Assembly: GCA_016207445.1 (NCBI GenBank)
Contig: JACQPS010000161.1
Span: forward strand, 1 to 5,560
Source: Gemmatimonadota bacterium
Lineage (GTDB): Bacteria; Gemmatimonadota; Gemmatimonadetes; Longimicrobiales; RSA9
DNA length: 5,560 nt
Reading direction: 5' to 3'
In this document: positions 1 through 5,549 of the stretch, in pieces
Numbering within the stretch: position 1 is the stretch's first letter
How the letters are laid out: each line of letters opens with the position of its first letter
Position numbers and translations under genes: made by a program
The notes under the pieces: generated by a model
What the model was told of the DNA's origin: nothing
The model's input: the letters and a program-made list of their open reading frames with translations, nothing else
The model's database searches: none

Positions 1-715
1 GCTCGCTCGCGCGCTCCTCCACGTTCGCAGTGACGCCGGAGATGACGACGCGTGCGCCGTCGTCGAGCAGTGCCTCGGCGAGCGCGTAGCCGACCTGGCC
101 GCGGCCGCCGACGCCGGTGACGATCGCGACCTTGCCTCGCATGCTGCCGCTCCCCGGCCGCGCGAGCCCGGCCGTGCGAGTGTCCCAGAGTCCTGCCGCC
201 GCGAGCGCAACGGCGCAGCCCAGGAAAACGGTTCCGGCATCGAAGTGGGGAATGAGCGCGACGGCCGCGAGCAGGACGCCCCCCGCGGCGCCCAGCAGCG
301 CCCCCACCGCGAGCCTCGCGTGCCCGTCGTCGCGCGCAGCCGCGCCCGCCGCCAACGCGGCCATGAGTGCGCCGCTGGCGTAAGCGGGCTGCGCGAGCAG
401 GAAGAGCACGGCGAGCGCGCGCCCCCAGCCGGCGATGCGGACCGCCTGGACTCCGCTCCAGATCTCGGCGAAGACCGCGGCGATGGTGAACGCGACGACG
501 GCCGCCAACCAGCGCGCGCGTGCCGGCCGGTCGGCGGGGAATCCCGCCCAGATTCCGGCGGCGAAGGCGGCGAGCACCACCGCCAGCAGGAAGCCGATGC
601 TGGAGAGCAGGCCGCGCTCGGTGTAGAGCAGCAAGGCCGCGCCTGCCTCGGCGCCCACTGCCACGACGGCGCCGGCGAGCGCGCCGGCCAGGGGCCTCGA
701 GGTCCGCCGCGCCAC
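1..715 (-). CDS. Multi-pass membrane domain fused to SDR (Rossmann) domain, partial at left edge
   Basis: The frame is open from GTG at 715 to the left window edge, 238 codons, and its C-terminus lies outside the window. Residues 1-191 are very hydrophobic, with about six likely membrane segments (roughly 9-31, 36-58, 69-86, 99-123, 134-155, 161-176) separated by short loops rich in Arg and Asp. Residues 192-238 read as the start of a short-chain dehydrogenase: the beta strand and glycine loop KVAIVTGVGGRGQVG (195-209), helix, then second strand ARVVISG. The glycine spacing is not the classical TGxxxGIG, and no Asp ends strand two, so NAD preference is not indicated. The SDR domain presumably acts on the cytoplasmic face; its substrate is unknown. 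The gene lies 8 bases after the flavin reductase stop. I chose GTG 715 because it gives a short Arg-rich N-terminus just before the first membrane segment; no clear ribosome binding site precedes it. Alternatively the SDR is made separately from ATG 142. Confidence 0.7.
   Translation of the reverse strand, partial: MARRTSRPLAGALAGAVVAVGAEAGAALLLYTERGLLSSIGFLLAVVLAAFAAGIWAGFPADRPARARWLAAVVAFTIAAVFAEIWSGVQAVRIAGWGRALAVLFLLAQPAYASGALMAALAAGAAARDDGHARLAVGALLGAAGGVLLAAVALIPHFDAGTVFLGCAVALAAAGLWDTRTAGLARPGSGSMRGKVAIVTGVGGRGQVGYALAEALLDDGARVVISGVTANVEERASE
143..155 (-). promoter_or_regulatory. Possible internal ribosome binding site for a separate SDR product
   Basis: On the minus strand GGGGAG (155-150) lies 7 bases before ATG at 142-140. 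That ATG begins MRGKVAIVTG, which looks like a natural SDR N-terminus. The site lies inside the longer open frame, so a free SDR could be translated in addition to, or instead of, the membrane fusion. This rests only on spacing and sequence match. Confidence 0.35.
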
Positions 716-723
716 GGCTTCGG

Positions 724-1203
724 TCAGGGGACGAATCGGCCGTAGCCGCCCCGATAATACAGGAGCGGCGTACCCTCGCGCGCGTCGCCCGCCTCGACCT
801 GCCCCACGTAGATCGTGTGATCGCCGCCCGGGTACACGGCCCAGACGCGACAGTCGGCCCACGCGAGCGCGTCGTCCAGCACGGGCGCGCCGGTCACCCG
901 GCTATGGTGCGCGACGCCCGCGAACTTGTCCTCCAGATCCCAGCTCGAGAAGCGACGGGCCAGCCGCTCCTGATCGCTCGCCAGCACGTTGAGCGAAAAC
1001 GCACCGGCTTCGCGAATGCAGGCGTGCGAGTCCGCGCTCAGGTCCACGCACACGAGCACGAGTGGCGGGTCCAGCGAGAGCGAGGTCACCGCGTTCGCGG
1101 TCAGGCCGCACAGTCGGCCCTCACGCGTGCGCGCGGCGACGACGGCCACCCCTGTCACGAAGTGGCCCATCACGCGCCGGAGCTCCGAGGCTTCGATCGA
1201 CAT
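724..1203 (-). CDS. Flavin reductase family protein (HpaC/RutF type)
   Basis: This 159-residue protein matches the flavin reductase-like domain (PF01613 family) over its whole length, the usual size for the small NAD(P)H:flavin oxidoreductases that supply reduced FMN or FAD to a partner monooxygenase. Visible family features are the N-terminal ELRRVMGHFVTGVAVV, the flavin-binding stretch GLTANAVTSLSLDPPLVLV, the FSLNVLASDQERLARRFS segment, and the late motif GDHTIYVGQVEA followed by PLLYYRGGYGRF. The start is ATG 1203, with AAGGA directly upstream and very close to it; the next Met (residue 12) would cut into the conserved N-terminus. It sits 6 bases after the NurA-like gene and 8 before the membrane-SDR gene, so co-transcription is likely. 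No oxygenase is in the window, so its partner and substrate cannot be named. The family is clear; the subtype is not. Confidence 0.9.
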   Translation of the reverse strand: MSIEASELRRVMGHFVTGVAVVAARTREGRLCGLTANAVTSLSLDPPLVLVCVDLSADSHACIREAGAFSLNVLASDQERLARRFSSWDLEDKFAGVAHHSRVTGAPVLDDALAWADCRVWAVYPGGDHTIYVGQVEAGDAREGTPLLYYRGGYGRFVP

Positions 1204-1209
1204 TTCCTT

Positions 1210-2226
1210 TCACAGGCGGGGTGCGCGTGCCCGCAGGTACTCCTCGCAATCGCGGATCGCGTACAGCAGCCGGTCCCAGCGGGCGTCGGGGAGCGCGAGC
1301 GGCGCGGTCTCGGCCAGGAGCCAGCGGCTGATCTCGTCCGCCCGCTCGATCGACTCGCTGTGCGCGGCCACCTCGACCCGCACCAGCCCCCACAGCGCAT
1401 CGTGCCCCGCCGGCGAGCGCAGCCGCAGGTACCAGGAGTAGACCGGCGTGAACTGCCGCGTCGTCGGGCGGAATACACTGGTCCGCTCGCCCGCGCGCAG
1501 CCCGAGCACGACCCGGGCGTCTTCCGTATCGAAGAAGCGCGTGCGGTGACTCTTGATCACGCCGAGCGCGCGTGGGCATTGCGCCAGCTCGGGCGAGACC
1601 GTGAGGCTGCCGTCGACCAGCAACCAACCCGAGGCCCCGGACTCACACCAGCGCTCGGCCAGTCGACGCTCGATCTCCTCGCGCCAGTGATTGATGCGCT
1701 CCGCCGCCCGCGCGTACAGCGCGGGAGGGAAGAGCGGTGGGGGCGGGCTCACGCCTTCCGACGTGTCGACCAGTCGTGCCCGCGGGATGCCGTGCGCCTC
1801 GACCGCCTCCGGCGCGAGCAGCGAGAAAGGGAAGAAGGCCGCCTCGCGCTCTTCCAGGTACGGTCGCTCCGCGGCATCCGTCAGCGTGGCCATGCGGCCG
1901 TCCCGTCGCACGCGGATCACCGCGGCGCCGTACGCGTAGACGACCGGCACGGCCTCGCGAAAGAGCGCGACGCCCGCGCGCTGAATTCCATCGAGGAAGC
2001 ACGCGAGCGCTCCGGCCCCGGGCGCGCCCACCGCACGCGCGCGCAGACGCTCCGCGTCGCCTTCCACGATCTCCGCTTCCGCTTCGGCCAGCGGCGCGCC
2101 CGCCTCGAGCCAGCCGGTCTCGATCGGGCCGGCAACGCCCTCGAAGCCGCTCGCGGGCGTGCTCCCGAGACGGCGCAGCCGGGCGAGCAAAGAGGTCGCG
2201 GGCTCGCTTGCGGTCGCGGTCGTCAC
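1210..2226 (-). CDS. NurA-like nuclease-fold protein
   Basis: This 338-residue soluble protein has the layout of the NurA domain (PF09376), an RNase H-like nuclease fold that in archaea and some bacteria works with the HerA ATPase in DNA end resection. A first Asp-Gly pair lies in CFLDGIQRAG (D79, G80), followed by strand VPVVYAYGAAVIRVR. A second lies in WLLVDGSLTVSP (D205, G206, S207), followed by LGVIKSHRTRFF with K225. Later come LWGLVRVEVA (279-287) and a C-terminus with Y322 and D326 where NurA proteins carry a conserved Tyr/Asp region. These Asp residues are candidate metal ligands. No HerA-type gene is in the window. The start is GTG 2226; no ribosome binding site is evident and no other start lies close by in frame. 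It is first in a tight three-gene cluster with the flavin reductase and the membrane-SDR. The assignment is from motif memory only; it may be a diverged or inactive relative. Confidence 0.55.
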   Translation of the reverse strand: MTTATASEPATSLLARLRRLGSTPASGFEGVAGPIETGWLEAGAPLAEAEAEIVEGDAERLRARAVGAPGAGALACFLDGIQRAGVALFREAVPVVYAYGAAVIRVRRDGRMATLTDAAERPYLEEREAAFFPFSLLAPEAVEAHGIPRARLVDTSEGVSPPPPLFPPALYARAAERINHWREEIERRLAERWCESGASGWLLVDGSLTVSPELAQCPRALGVIKSHRTRFFDTEDARVVLGLRAGERTSVFRPTTRQFTPVYSWYLRLRSPAGHDALWGLVRVEVAAHSESIERADEISRWLLAETAPLALPDARWDRLLYAIRDCEEYLRARAPRL

Positions 2227-2242
2227 GGCGCGCGCGCCACGG

Positions 2243-2271
2243 TTGCGACCGCGTCGGCGACCGGGTACACT
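2243..2271 (+). promoter_or_regulatory. Candidate sigma70 promoter for the lipoprotein gene
   Basis: TTGCGA (2243-2248) and TACACT (2266-2271) are separated by exactly 17 bases; each hexamer matches the consensus at four of six positions. They lie in the 105-base divergent gap between the NurA-like gene and the lipoprotein gene. Transcription would begin near 2278, giving a leader of about 54 bases. I saw no equally good promoter for the minus-strand operon in the same gap. Confidence 0.5.
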
Positions 2272-2331
2272 CTCATTTCACGTTGCACCGTGAGTACGGG
2301 ACCGGTTCTTGGACGGGAGTGATCGTCGAGT

Positions 2332-3528
2332 ATGAGGAGGCTGCGCCGCGCGGCGCTCGCGGTCATTCTAATCGCGCTCGCCGCCTGCGACAACGTGGAG
2401 TGGGGCGGCGCCCGGATCGCGATCGTGCGGCCGCCGGCCAAGGGCGCCGGCCGCGCGGCGGACACGGCGCGGGAGGCGGAGCGGCTCCCCGAAGGTCCCG
2501 TACTCTACCACGTGCGCGCCACGGGCGCCGCCGGAGTGATGGTGCCGGTGGCCGAGATCGCGGGCGACAGCCTGCGCCCGCTGCGCGCCACGGACTGGGT
2601 GGCGTTCGGTCGTCGCTTCATCGCGCAGCACTTGCGGCAGGGCACCGAATTCGCGCTCTTCCACGCCGGCATCCGGCGCGGCACCCTCGTGCTCCGCTCC
2701 GCGAGCATGCCGGACTCGACCGTCTGCCCCCGCCTGCCCCGTGCGAGCGGCATTCTCGAGCTCACGGCGAATGGACAGGAGGCAGCGGAGTTTCTCGCGC
2801 TGGCCAAGCCGCACGCGCCCGGGACGCGGCGGCAGCGTTCGCCGCCGCCCGCACCCGACCGCCGCCTCGATCTGATCGCGCCCATCCTGGCGGAGCAACT
2901 CCTGCGCGCGCGCGCAGCGCCGCTCCCCAGCAACTGGCAGCGGGCCAGGGCGCAGCTCGTGCCGCTTCCCCTCCCCGGCGCGACGGACCCCGGCTTCGCC
3001 GCCAGCTTCCTGGTCGATGATACGCTGGGGACCGGACTGGACGACGAGGGGCACTCCGTTTTCTTCGTGGCCCGCCCCGTGGCGCAGACGGGCTACGACA
3101 CGATCTTCGTGCGTTATGCGGACTACGCGCGCGTGGGGAAGGAAGCGCCGCGGCTCGTCGACTTCCTCGACTGGAATCGCGACGACCGCGTCGAGCTGCT
3201 GCTCGAGGTGTTCGGCAGCAGCGACGCCTGGTTCGAGGCGGTAGGCCAGATCGACGGCCGCTTCCAGCGCGTTTTCGACGGTCGCTGCGAGCGGCCGCGG
3301 CTGCGCGTGCCCGCGGTAACGCAGGACACGGGCGCACCGTCGGTGACGCCGCCACGGCGCTCGGCGCCAGCCGCCGAGCGCCCTGCTCCCGCCGCCGCGC
3401 CGGAGTTGCTCGGCCGGCCGGCCGCGCCGCGCGCGCGGCCCCGGCCTGCCCCGGCCGATACGCCGCCGCCCGCGCCTCGCGATACGCTGGCACCGGACAC
3501 CGCGGGCGCGCCCGGCAGCTCCCTTTAA
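2332..3528 (+). CDS. Lipoprotein of unknown function with proline/alanine-rich tail
   Basis: I do not recognise the family. This 398-residue protein starts with an Arg-rich n-region, a hydrophobic stretch and a lipobox LAAC with Cys19, so it should be a lipidated envelope protein cut by signal peptidase II. Residue +2 is Asp, which in E. coli favours inner-membrane retention; whether that rule applies here is unknown. Residues 20-325 look globular. Residues 280-289 (DWNRDDRVEL) resemble the short acidic calcium loop of FG-GAP or EF-hand-like repeats, followed by SSDAWFEAVGQIDGRF. From about residue 330 the sequence is low-complexity Pro/Ala/Arg/Thr, as in cell-wall or periplasm-spanning linkers. 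Start ATG 2332 is preceded by GGGAG (2315-2319) at 12 bases, a rather long spacing. It is transcribed away from the NurA-like operon and ends in TAA. Confidence 0.8.
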   Translation: MRRLRRAALAVILIALAACDNVEWGGARIAIVRPPAKGAGRAADTAREAERLPEGPVLYHVRATGAAGVMVPVAEIAGDSLRPLRATDWVAFGRRFIAQHLRQGTEFALFHAGIRRGTLVLRSASMPDSTVCPRLPRASGILELTANGQEAAEFLALAKPHAPGTRRQRSPPPAPDRRLDLIAPILAEQLLRARAAPLPSNWQRARAQLVPLPLPGATDPGFAASFLVDDTLGTGLDDEGHSVFFVARPVAQTGYDTIFVRYADYARVGKEAPRLVDFLDWNRDDRVELLLEVFGSSDAWFEAVGQIDGRFQRVFDGRCERPRLRVPAVTQDTGAPSVTPPRRSAPAAERPAPAAAPELLGRPAAPRARPRPAPADTPPPAPRDTLAPDTAGAPGSSL

Positions 3529-3544
3529 GTCAATTGCATAGGGT

Positions 3545-3560
3545 GCGGATGTGTGTCCGC
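3545..3560 (+). promoter_or_regulatory. Short dyad abutting the -35 box, possible operator
   Basis: GCGGA (3545-3549) and TCCGC (3556-3560) form a perfect 5-bp inverted repeat around six bases, ending exactly where the candidate -35 hexamer begins. This is a plausible regulator-binding position. It is not a convincing terminator for the lipoprotein gene, because no T-run follows. A 5-bp dyad can occur by chance. Confidence 0.25.
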
Positions 3561-3588
3561 TTGACGCTCCTCACCACGCGCCTAGATT
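3561..3588 (+). promoter_or_regulatory. Candidate sigma70 promoter for the fmdB-DUF1028-sodC operon
   Basis: TTGACG (3561-3566, five of six consensus bases) and TAGATT (3583-3588, four of six) are separated by 16 bases. They lie in the 145-base gap after the lipoprotein gene. Transcription would start near 3595, giving a leader of about 80 bases before the zinc ribbon gene. Confidence 0.5.
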
Positions 3589-3617
3589 GCCCGACACAAA
3601 GCCCTGATGGAGAGGAG

Positions 3618-3645
3618 CCGCCCGCGCTGCCGGCGGGCGGGTTTT
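3618..3645 (+). terminator. GC-rich hairpin plus T-run: terminator or leader attenuator
   Basis: CCGCCCGC (3618-3625) and GCGGGCGG (3633-3640) are perfect complements and form an 8-bp all-GC stem with a 7-base loop; GTTTT follows at 3641-3645. This has the form of a weak intrinsic terminator. It lies after the candidate promoter and before the zinc ribbon gene, so it could end transcripts from the lipoprotein gene, or act within the operon leader as an attenuator. The T-run is short, so efficiency may be partial. Confidence 0.5.
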
Positions 3646-3673
3646 CCACCGCACCTCGGTCGTTGGAGGCGCT

Positions 3674-3838
3674 ATGCCGGTTTACGAGTACCACTGCGCC
3701 AGCTGCGGGGAAGACTTCACTCATGTCGAGACCATGCGCGAGCACGAGGGAGCCCACCCGCAATGCCCGAAGTGCGGCTCGACGCAGGTCGAACAGCGCT
3801 TGAGCGCGTTCTTCGCGAAGACCTCGAGAAAGAGTTGA
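3674..3838 (+). CDS. FmdB-family zinc ribbon protein, 54 residues
   Basis: This small protein begins MPVYEYHCASCG and carries two CxxC knuckles, C8/C11 and C31/C34 (CPKCGS), which should bind one zinc ion in the rubredoxin-like ribbon typical of FmdB-family (PF09723) proteins. The family is named after a putative regulator of formamidase expression; the true role of most members is unknown. The C-terminus LSAFFAKTSRKS resembles the ending of short members of the family. GGAGG (3665-3669) lies 4 bases before ATG 3674 and fixes the start. It is first in a plus-strand cluster. Its TGA is in the same frame as the DUF1028 domain downstream, so the two open frames are separated by that single stop codon. 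Confidence 0.85.
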   Translation: MPVYEYHCASCGEDFTHVETMREHEGAHPQCPKCGSTQVEQRLSAFFAKTSRKS

Positions 3839-3898
3839 GGCGCTACGAGCCGCGCCGGTGAGGTCGCCAGGGTCCGGCCGTTCCGGCCGCGCCAGGCC

Positions 3899-4882
3899 CT
3901 GTTCGCGGCAGCCCTGGCGCTCGCCGCGGCCTCGCTGCCCGCCCAGCGCCCGGCCCACACGTACTCGATCGTCGCGCGCGACTCGGCCACGGGGCAGCTC
4001 GGCGTCGCGGTCCAGTCCCACTGGTTCAGCGTCGGCCCGATCGTGCCCTGGGCGGAGGCGGGCGTCGGCGCCGTCGCCACGCAATCGTTCGTCGAGGTGA
4101 GCTACGGCCCGCTGGGCCTCGAGCTGCTGCGCGCGGGGAAAACGGCGGCGCAGGCGCTCGAGGCGCTCGTCGCCGCCGACCCGCACCCGGAGGTGCGGCA
4201 GGTCGCGATCGTGGATGCGCGTGGCACCGTCGCCGCGCACACGGGCGACAAGGCGATCGAGGCGGCCGGCCACCGCACGGGCCCCGGCTATTCGGTGCAG
4301 GCCAACCTGATGCTCAGGCCGACCGTGCCGGACGCGATGGCGCGTGCCTACGAGCGCGCGAGCGGCGACCTGGCCGAGCGGCTGCTCGCCGCGCTCGAGG
4401 CCGCGCAGGCCGAGGGCGGCGACATCCGCGGCCGACAGTCCGCGGCGCTGCTGGTCGTCAGCGGTGCGCCGGCAGGGACCCCGTGGGGCGGCCGCCTCTT
4501 CGACCTGCGCGTAGAGGATCATCCGCAGCCCGTGCAGGAGCTCCGCCGACTGCTGCACCTCGCGCGCGCCTACAACCACATGAACGCGGGGGACGAAGCG
4601 GTCACCCGCGGCGACGTCGACGCGGCCCTGCGCGAGTACGCGACCGCCGAGGCCATGGTGCCGGACTCCACCACCAATGGCGAGATGGTCTTCTGGCACG
4701 CCGTCATGCTGGTCAACCGCGGGCGCGTGCAGGAGTCGCTGCCGCTCTTCCGCCGCGCCTTCGCGCAGGACCCCAACTGGGTCGAGCTGGTGCGCCGGCT
4801 CCCGAAGGCCGACCAGCTGCCCGATGACCCCGCCATCCTCCAGCAGATCCTCTCGGTCGCGCCGCAACGCACGCGGCGCTGA
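3899..4882 (+). CDS. Secreted DUF1028 protein with C-terminal TPR-like region; start codon uncertain
   Basis: From TYSIVARDSATGQLGVAVQS through WAEAGVGAVATQSF, a VQANLM segment, GDIRGRQSAALLVV (about 175-188) and DLRVEDHPQPVQELRRLL, this is a clear DUF1028 (PF06267) protein. Structural work places that family in the Ntn-hydrolase-like fold; its reaction is unknown. Residues of about 224-300 form helices with a TPR-like pattern. A hydrophobic stretch ending LPAQ precedes the domain and looks like a Sec signal peptide. Oddity: after the zinc ribbon gene's TGA (3836) the frame has no ATG, GTG or TTG until GTG 4043, which lies inside the conserved domain. The coordinates use CTG 3899 as a provisional start (327 residues); it lacks basic residues and a clear ribosome binding site. 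GTG 3858 is well placed but lies in another frame, so a one-base deletion in the sequence would also explain this. Annotation from 4043 would lose the signal peptide and about 28 domain residues. Confidence 0.8.
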   Translation: MFAAALALAAASLPAQRPAHTYSIVARDSATGQLGVAVQSHWFSVGPIVPWAEAGVGAVATQSFVEVSYGPLGLELLRAGKTAAQALEALVAADPHPEVRQVAIVDARGTVAAHTGDKAIEAAGHRTGPGYSVQANLMLRPTVPDAMARAYERASGDLAERLLAALEAAQAEGGDIRGRQSAALLVVSGAPAGTPWGGRLFDLRVEDHPQPVQELRRLLHLARAYNHMNAGDEAVTRGDVDAALREYATAEAMVPDSTTNGEMVFWHAVMLVNRGRVQESLPLFRRAFAQDPNWVELVRRLPKADQLPDDPAILQQILSVAPQRTRR

Positions 4883-4899
4883 GCTCTTTTTCCTTTGCC

Positions 4900-4906
4900 A
4901 GGAGGT
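4900..4906 (+). promoter_or_regulatory. Strong Shine-Dalgarno deciding the sodC start
   Basis: AGGAGGT lies 3 bases before ATG 4910. This, plus a Lys-containing signal peptide directly after that ATG, favours 4910 over the in-frame TTG at 4895. The GGAGG-to-ATG spacing of 4 bases is the same as in the zinc ribbon gene. Confidence 0.8.
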
Positions 4907-4909
4907 CCC

Positions 4910-5431
4910 ATGAAGACGGCGCTCTGGACTGCGCTCTGCTGCCTGGCCGTGCTGCCATCGCTCGCGCGCGCACAACAGGCCGCGCCGCCGACCGCGCGCG
5001 CCGAGCTCAAGGACGCGCAGGCGCAGAAGGTCGGCGACGTCATGCTCGAGCAGACGCCCACCGGCCTGCTCCTGCGCGCGGAGCTGTCCAACCTCACGCC
5101 CGGCGCGCACGCGTTCCACGTGCACGCGCTCGGCAAGTGCGAGCCGCCCCAGTTCACGAGCGCGGGCGGCCACTTCAACCCGCTCGGCCAGAAGCACGGC
5201 ATCAAGAATCCGGAGGGACGGCACCTGGGGGATCTGCCGAACATCCATGTGGGCGCGGACGGCAAGGCCCGCTTCGAGCTGCTCATGGGCGGCATCAGCT
5301 TGCGCGGCGAGAACCTGTTCGATGCGGACGGCTCGGCGCTGGTCGTGCACGCGGCCGCGGACGACTACATGACCGATCCGGCGGGAAACGCAGGGGCGCG
5401 AGTCGCGTGCGGGGTAGTCATGAAGCAGTAG
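4910..5431 (+). CDS. sodC: Cu/Zn superoxide dismutase, secreted (SodC family)
   Basis: This 173-residue protein converts superoxide to hydrogen peroxide and oxygen outside the cytoplasm. Residues 1-21 are a Sec signal peptide (MKTALW..., ending SLARA). All metal ligands of the family are visible: copper H70 and H72 (FHVH), bridging H88 (GGHFNP), and H147 (VVHA); zinc H88, H96 (QKHG), H105 (GRHLGD) and D108. C77 (GKCEPP) and C167 (ACGV) can form the conserved disulfide, and R164 is the likely active-site arginine in GNAGARVACG. The length is normal for bacterial members, and it appears complete and active. It follows the DUF1028 gene by 27 bases with its own strong ribosome binding site, so it is probably the last gene of the zinc ribbon-DUF1028-sodC operon. 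No metal- or redox-sensing regulatory site was recognised. Downstream lies a repeat array. Confidence 0.96.
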   Translation: MKTALWTALCCLAVLPSLARAQQAAPPTARAELKDAQAQKVGDVMLEQTPTGLLLRAELSNLTPGAHAFHVHALGKCEPPQFTSAGGHFNPLGQKHGIKNPEGRHLGDLPNIHVGADGKARFELLMGGISLRGENLFDADGSALVVHAAADDYMTDPAGNAGARVACGVVMKQ

Positions 5432-5459
5432 ACTAAAATCGGCACGACAAAAGGGGATC

Positions 5460-5501
5460 TTTAACGGCGGCACTTTAACGGCGGCACTTTAACGGCGGCA
5501 C
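5460..5501 (+). repeat. Three perfect 14-bp direct repeats (TTTAACGGCGGCAC)
   Basis: Units at 5460-5473, 5474-5487 and 5488-5501 are identical and directly adjoining, starting 29 bases after the sodC stop. The AT-rich step TTTAA in each unit stands out in such GC-rich DNA. 14 bp is not a multiple of three and the array is outside any supported gene. Possible roles are an iteron or operator array, or a mobile repeat end. Confidence 0.95.
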
Positions 5502-5532
5502 ATCGGGCCACGGCATCCGACGTGCCGCCGTT
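5491..5532 (+). repeat. Inverted repeat forming a long hairpin
   Basis: AACGGCGGCAC (5491-5501) is the perfect reverse complement of GTGCCGCCGTT (5522-5532). Inside these arms, after an A/C mismatch, TCGG (5503-5506) pairs with CCGA (5517-5520), giving 15 base pairs around a loop of about ten. No T-run follows on the plus strand, so it is not a standard intrinsic terminator, though it could still stall transcription or protect the sodC mRNA 3' end. Confidence 0.85.
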
Positions 5533-5549
5533 CGTGTGCCGAAGTTCCC
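5522..5549 (-). repeat. Two degenerate inverted copies of the 14-bp unit
   Basis: GTGCCGCCGTTCGT (5522-5535) and GTGCCGAAGTTCCC (5536-5549) follow each other at the same 14-base period. The first matches the reverse complement of the direct repeat at its first 11 bases, the second at 9 of those 11. The remaining 11 bases to the window edge show no further clear copy, but the array might extend beyond it. Confidence 0.65.

Noticed and set aside
1..1203. A two-component monooxygenase system from the flavin reductase and the SDR neighbour
   Set aside because: No oxygenase component is visible in the window, so the system cannot be supported from this sequence alone.
520..2322. A 600-codon plus-strand open frame opposite the flavin reductase and NurA-like genes
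   Set aside because: It is Arg/Pro/Ala-rich with no recognisable domain, and lies antisense to genes with clear family motifs. Long antisense frames are expected at this GC content.
2223..2465. An 80-codon minus-strand frame whose stop overlaps the NurA-like GTG start, as in translational coupling
   Set aside because: Most of it lies antisense to the lipoprotein N-terminus and spans the divergent promoter region. It shows no domain and no clear ribosome binding site.
2368..3054. A 228-codon minus-strand frame within the lipoprotein gene
   Set aside because: No domain or signal; the plus-strand frame has a lipobox and a coherent protein composition, so this is a shadow.
3409..3426. CGGCCGGCCGGCCG palindromic run
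   Set aside because: It lies inside the low-complexity Pro/Ala/Arg tail of the lipoprotein and is explained by GC-rich codon use.
5432..5459. Possible additional degenerate repeat units in 14-base phase before the perfect array
   Set aside because: 5432-5445 matches the unit at 9 of 14 positions, mostly through CGGCAC, and 5446-5459 at only 6 of 14. This is too weak to separate from chance.
3530..5473. A 647-codon minus-strand open frame opposite the zinc ribbon, DUF1028 and sodC genes
   Set aside because: Same reason: Arg-rich shadow composition, no domain, and it covers a well-supported sodC with all metal ligands intact.
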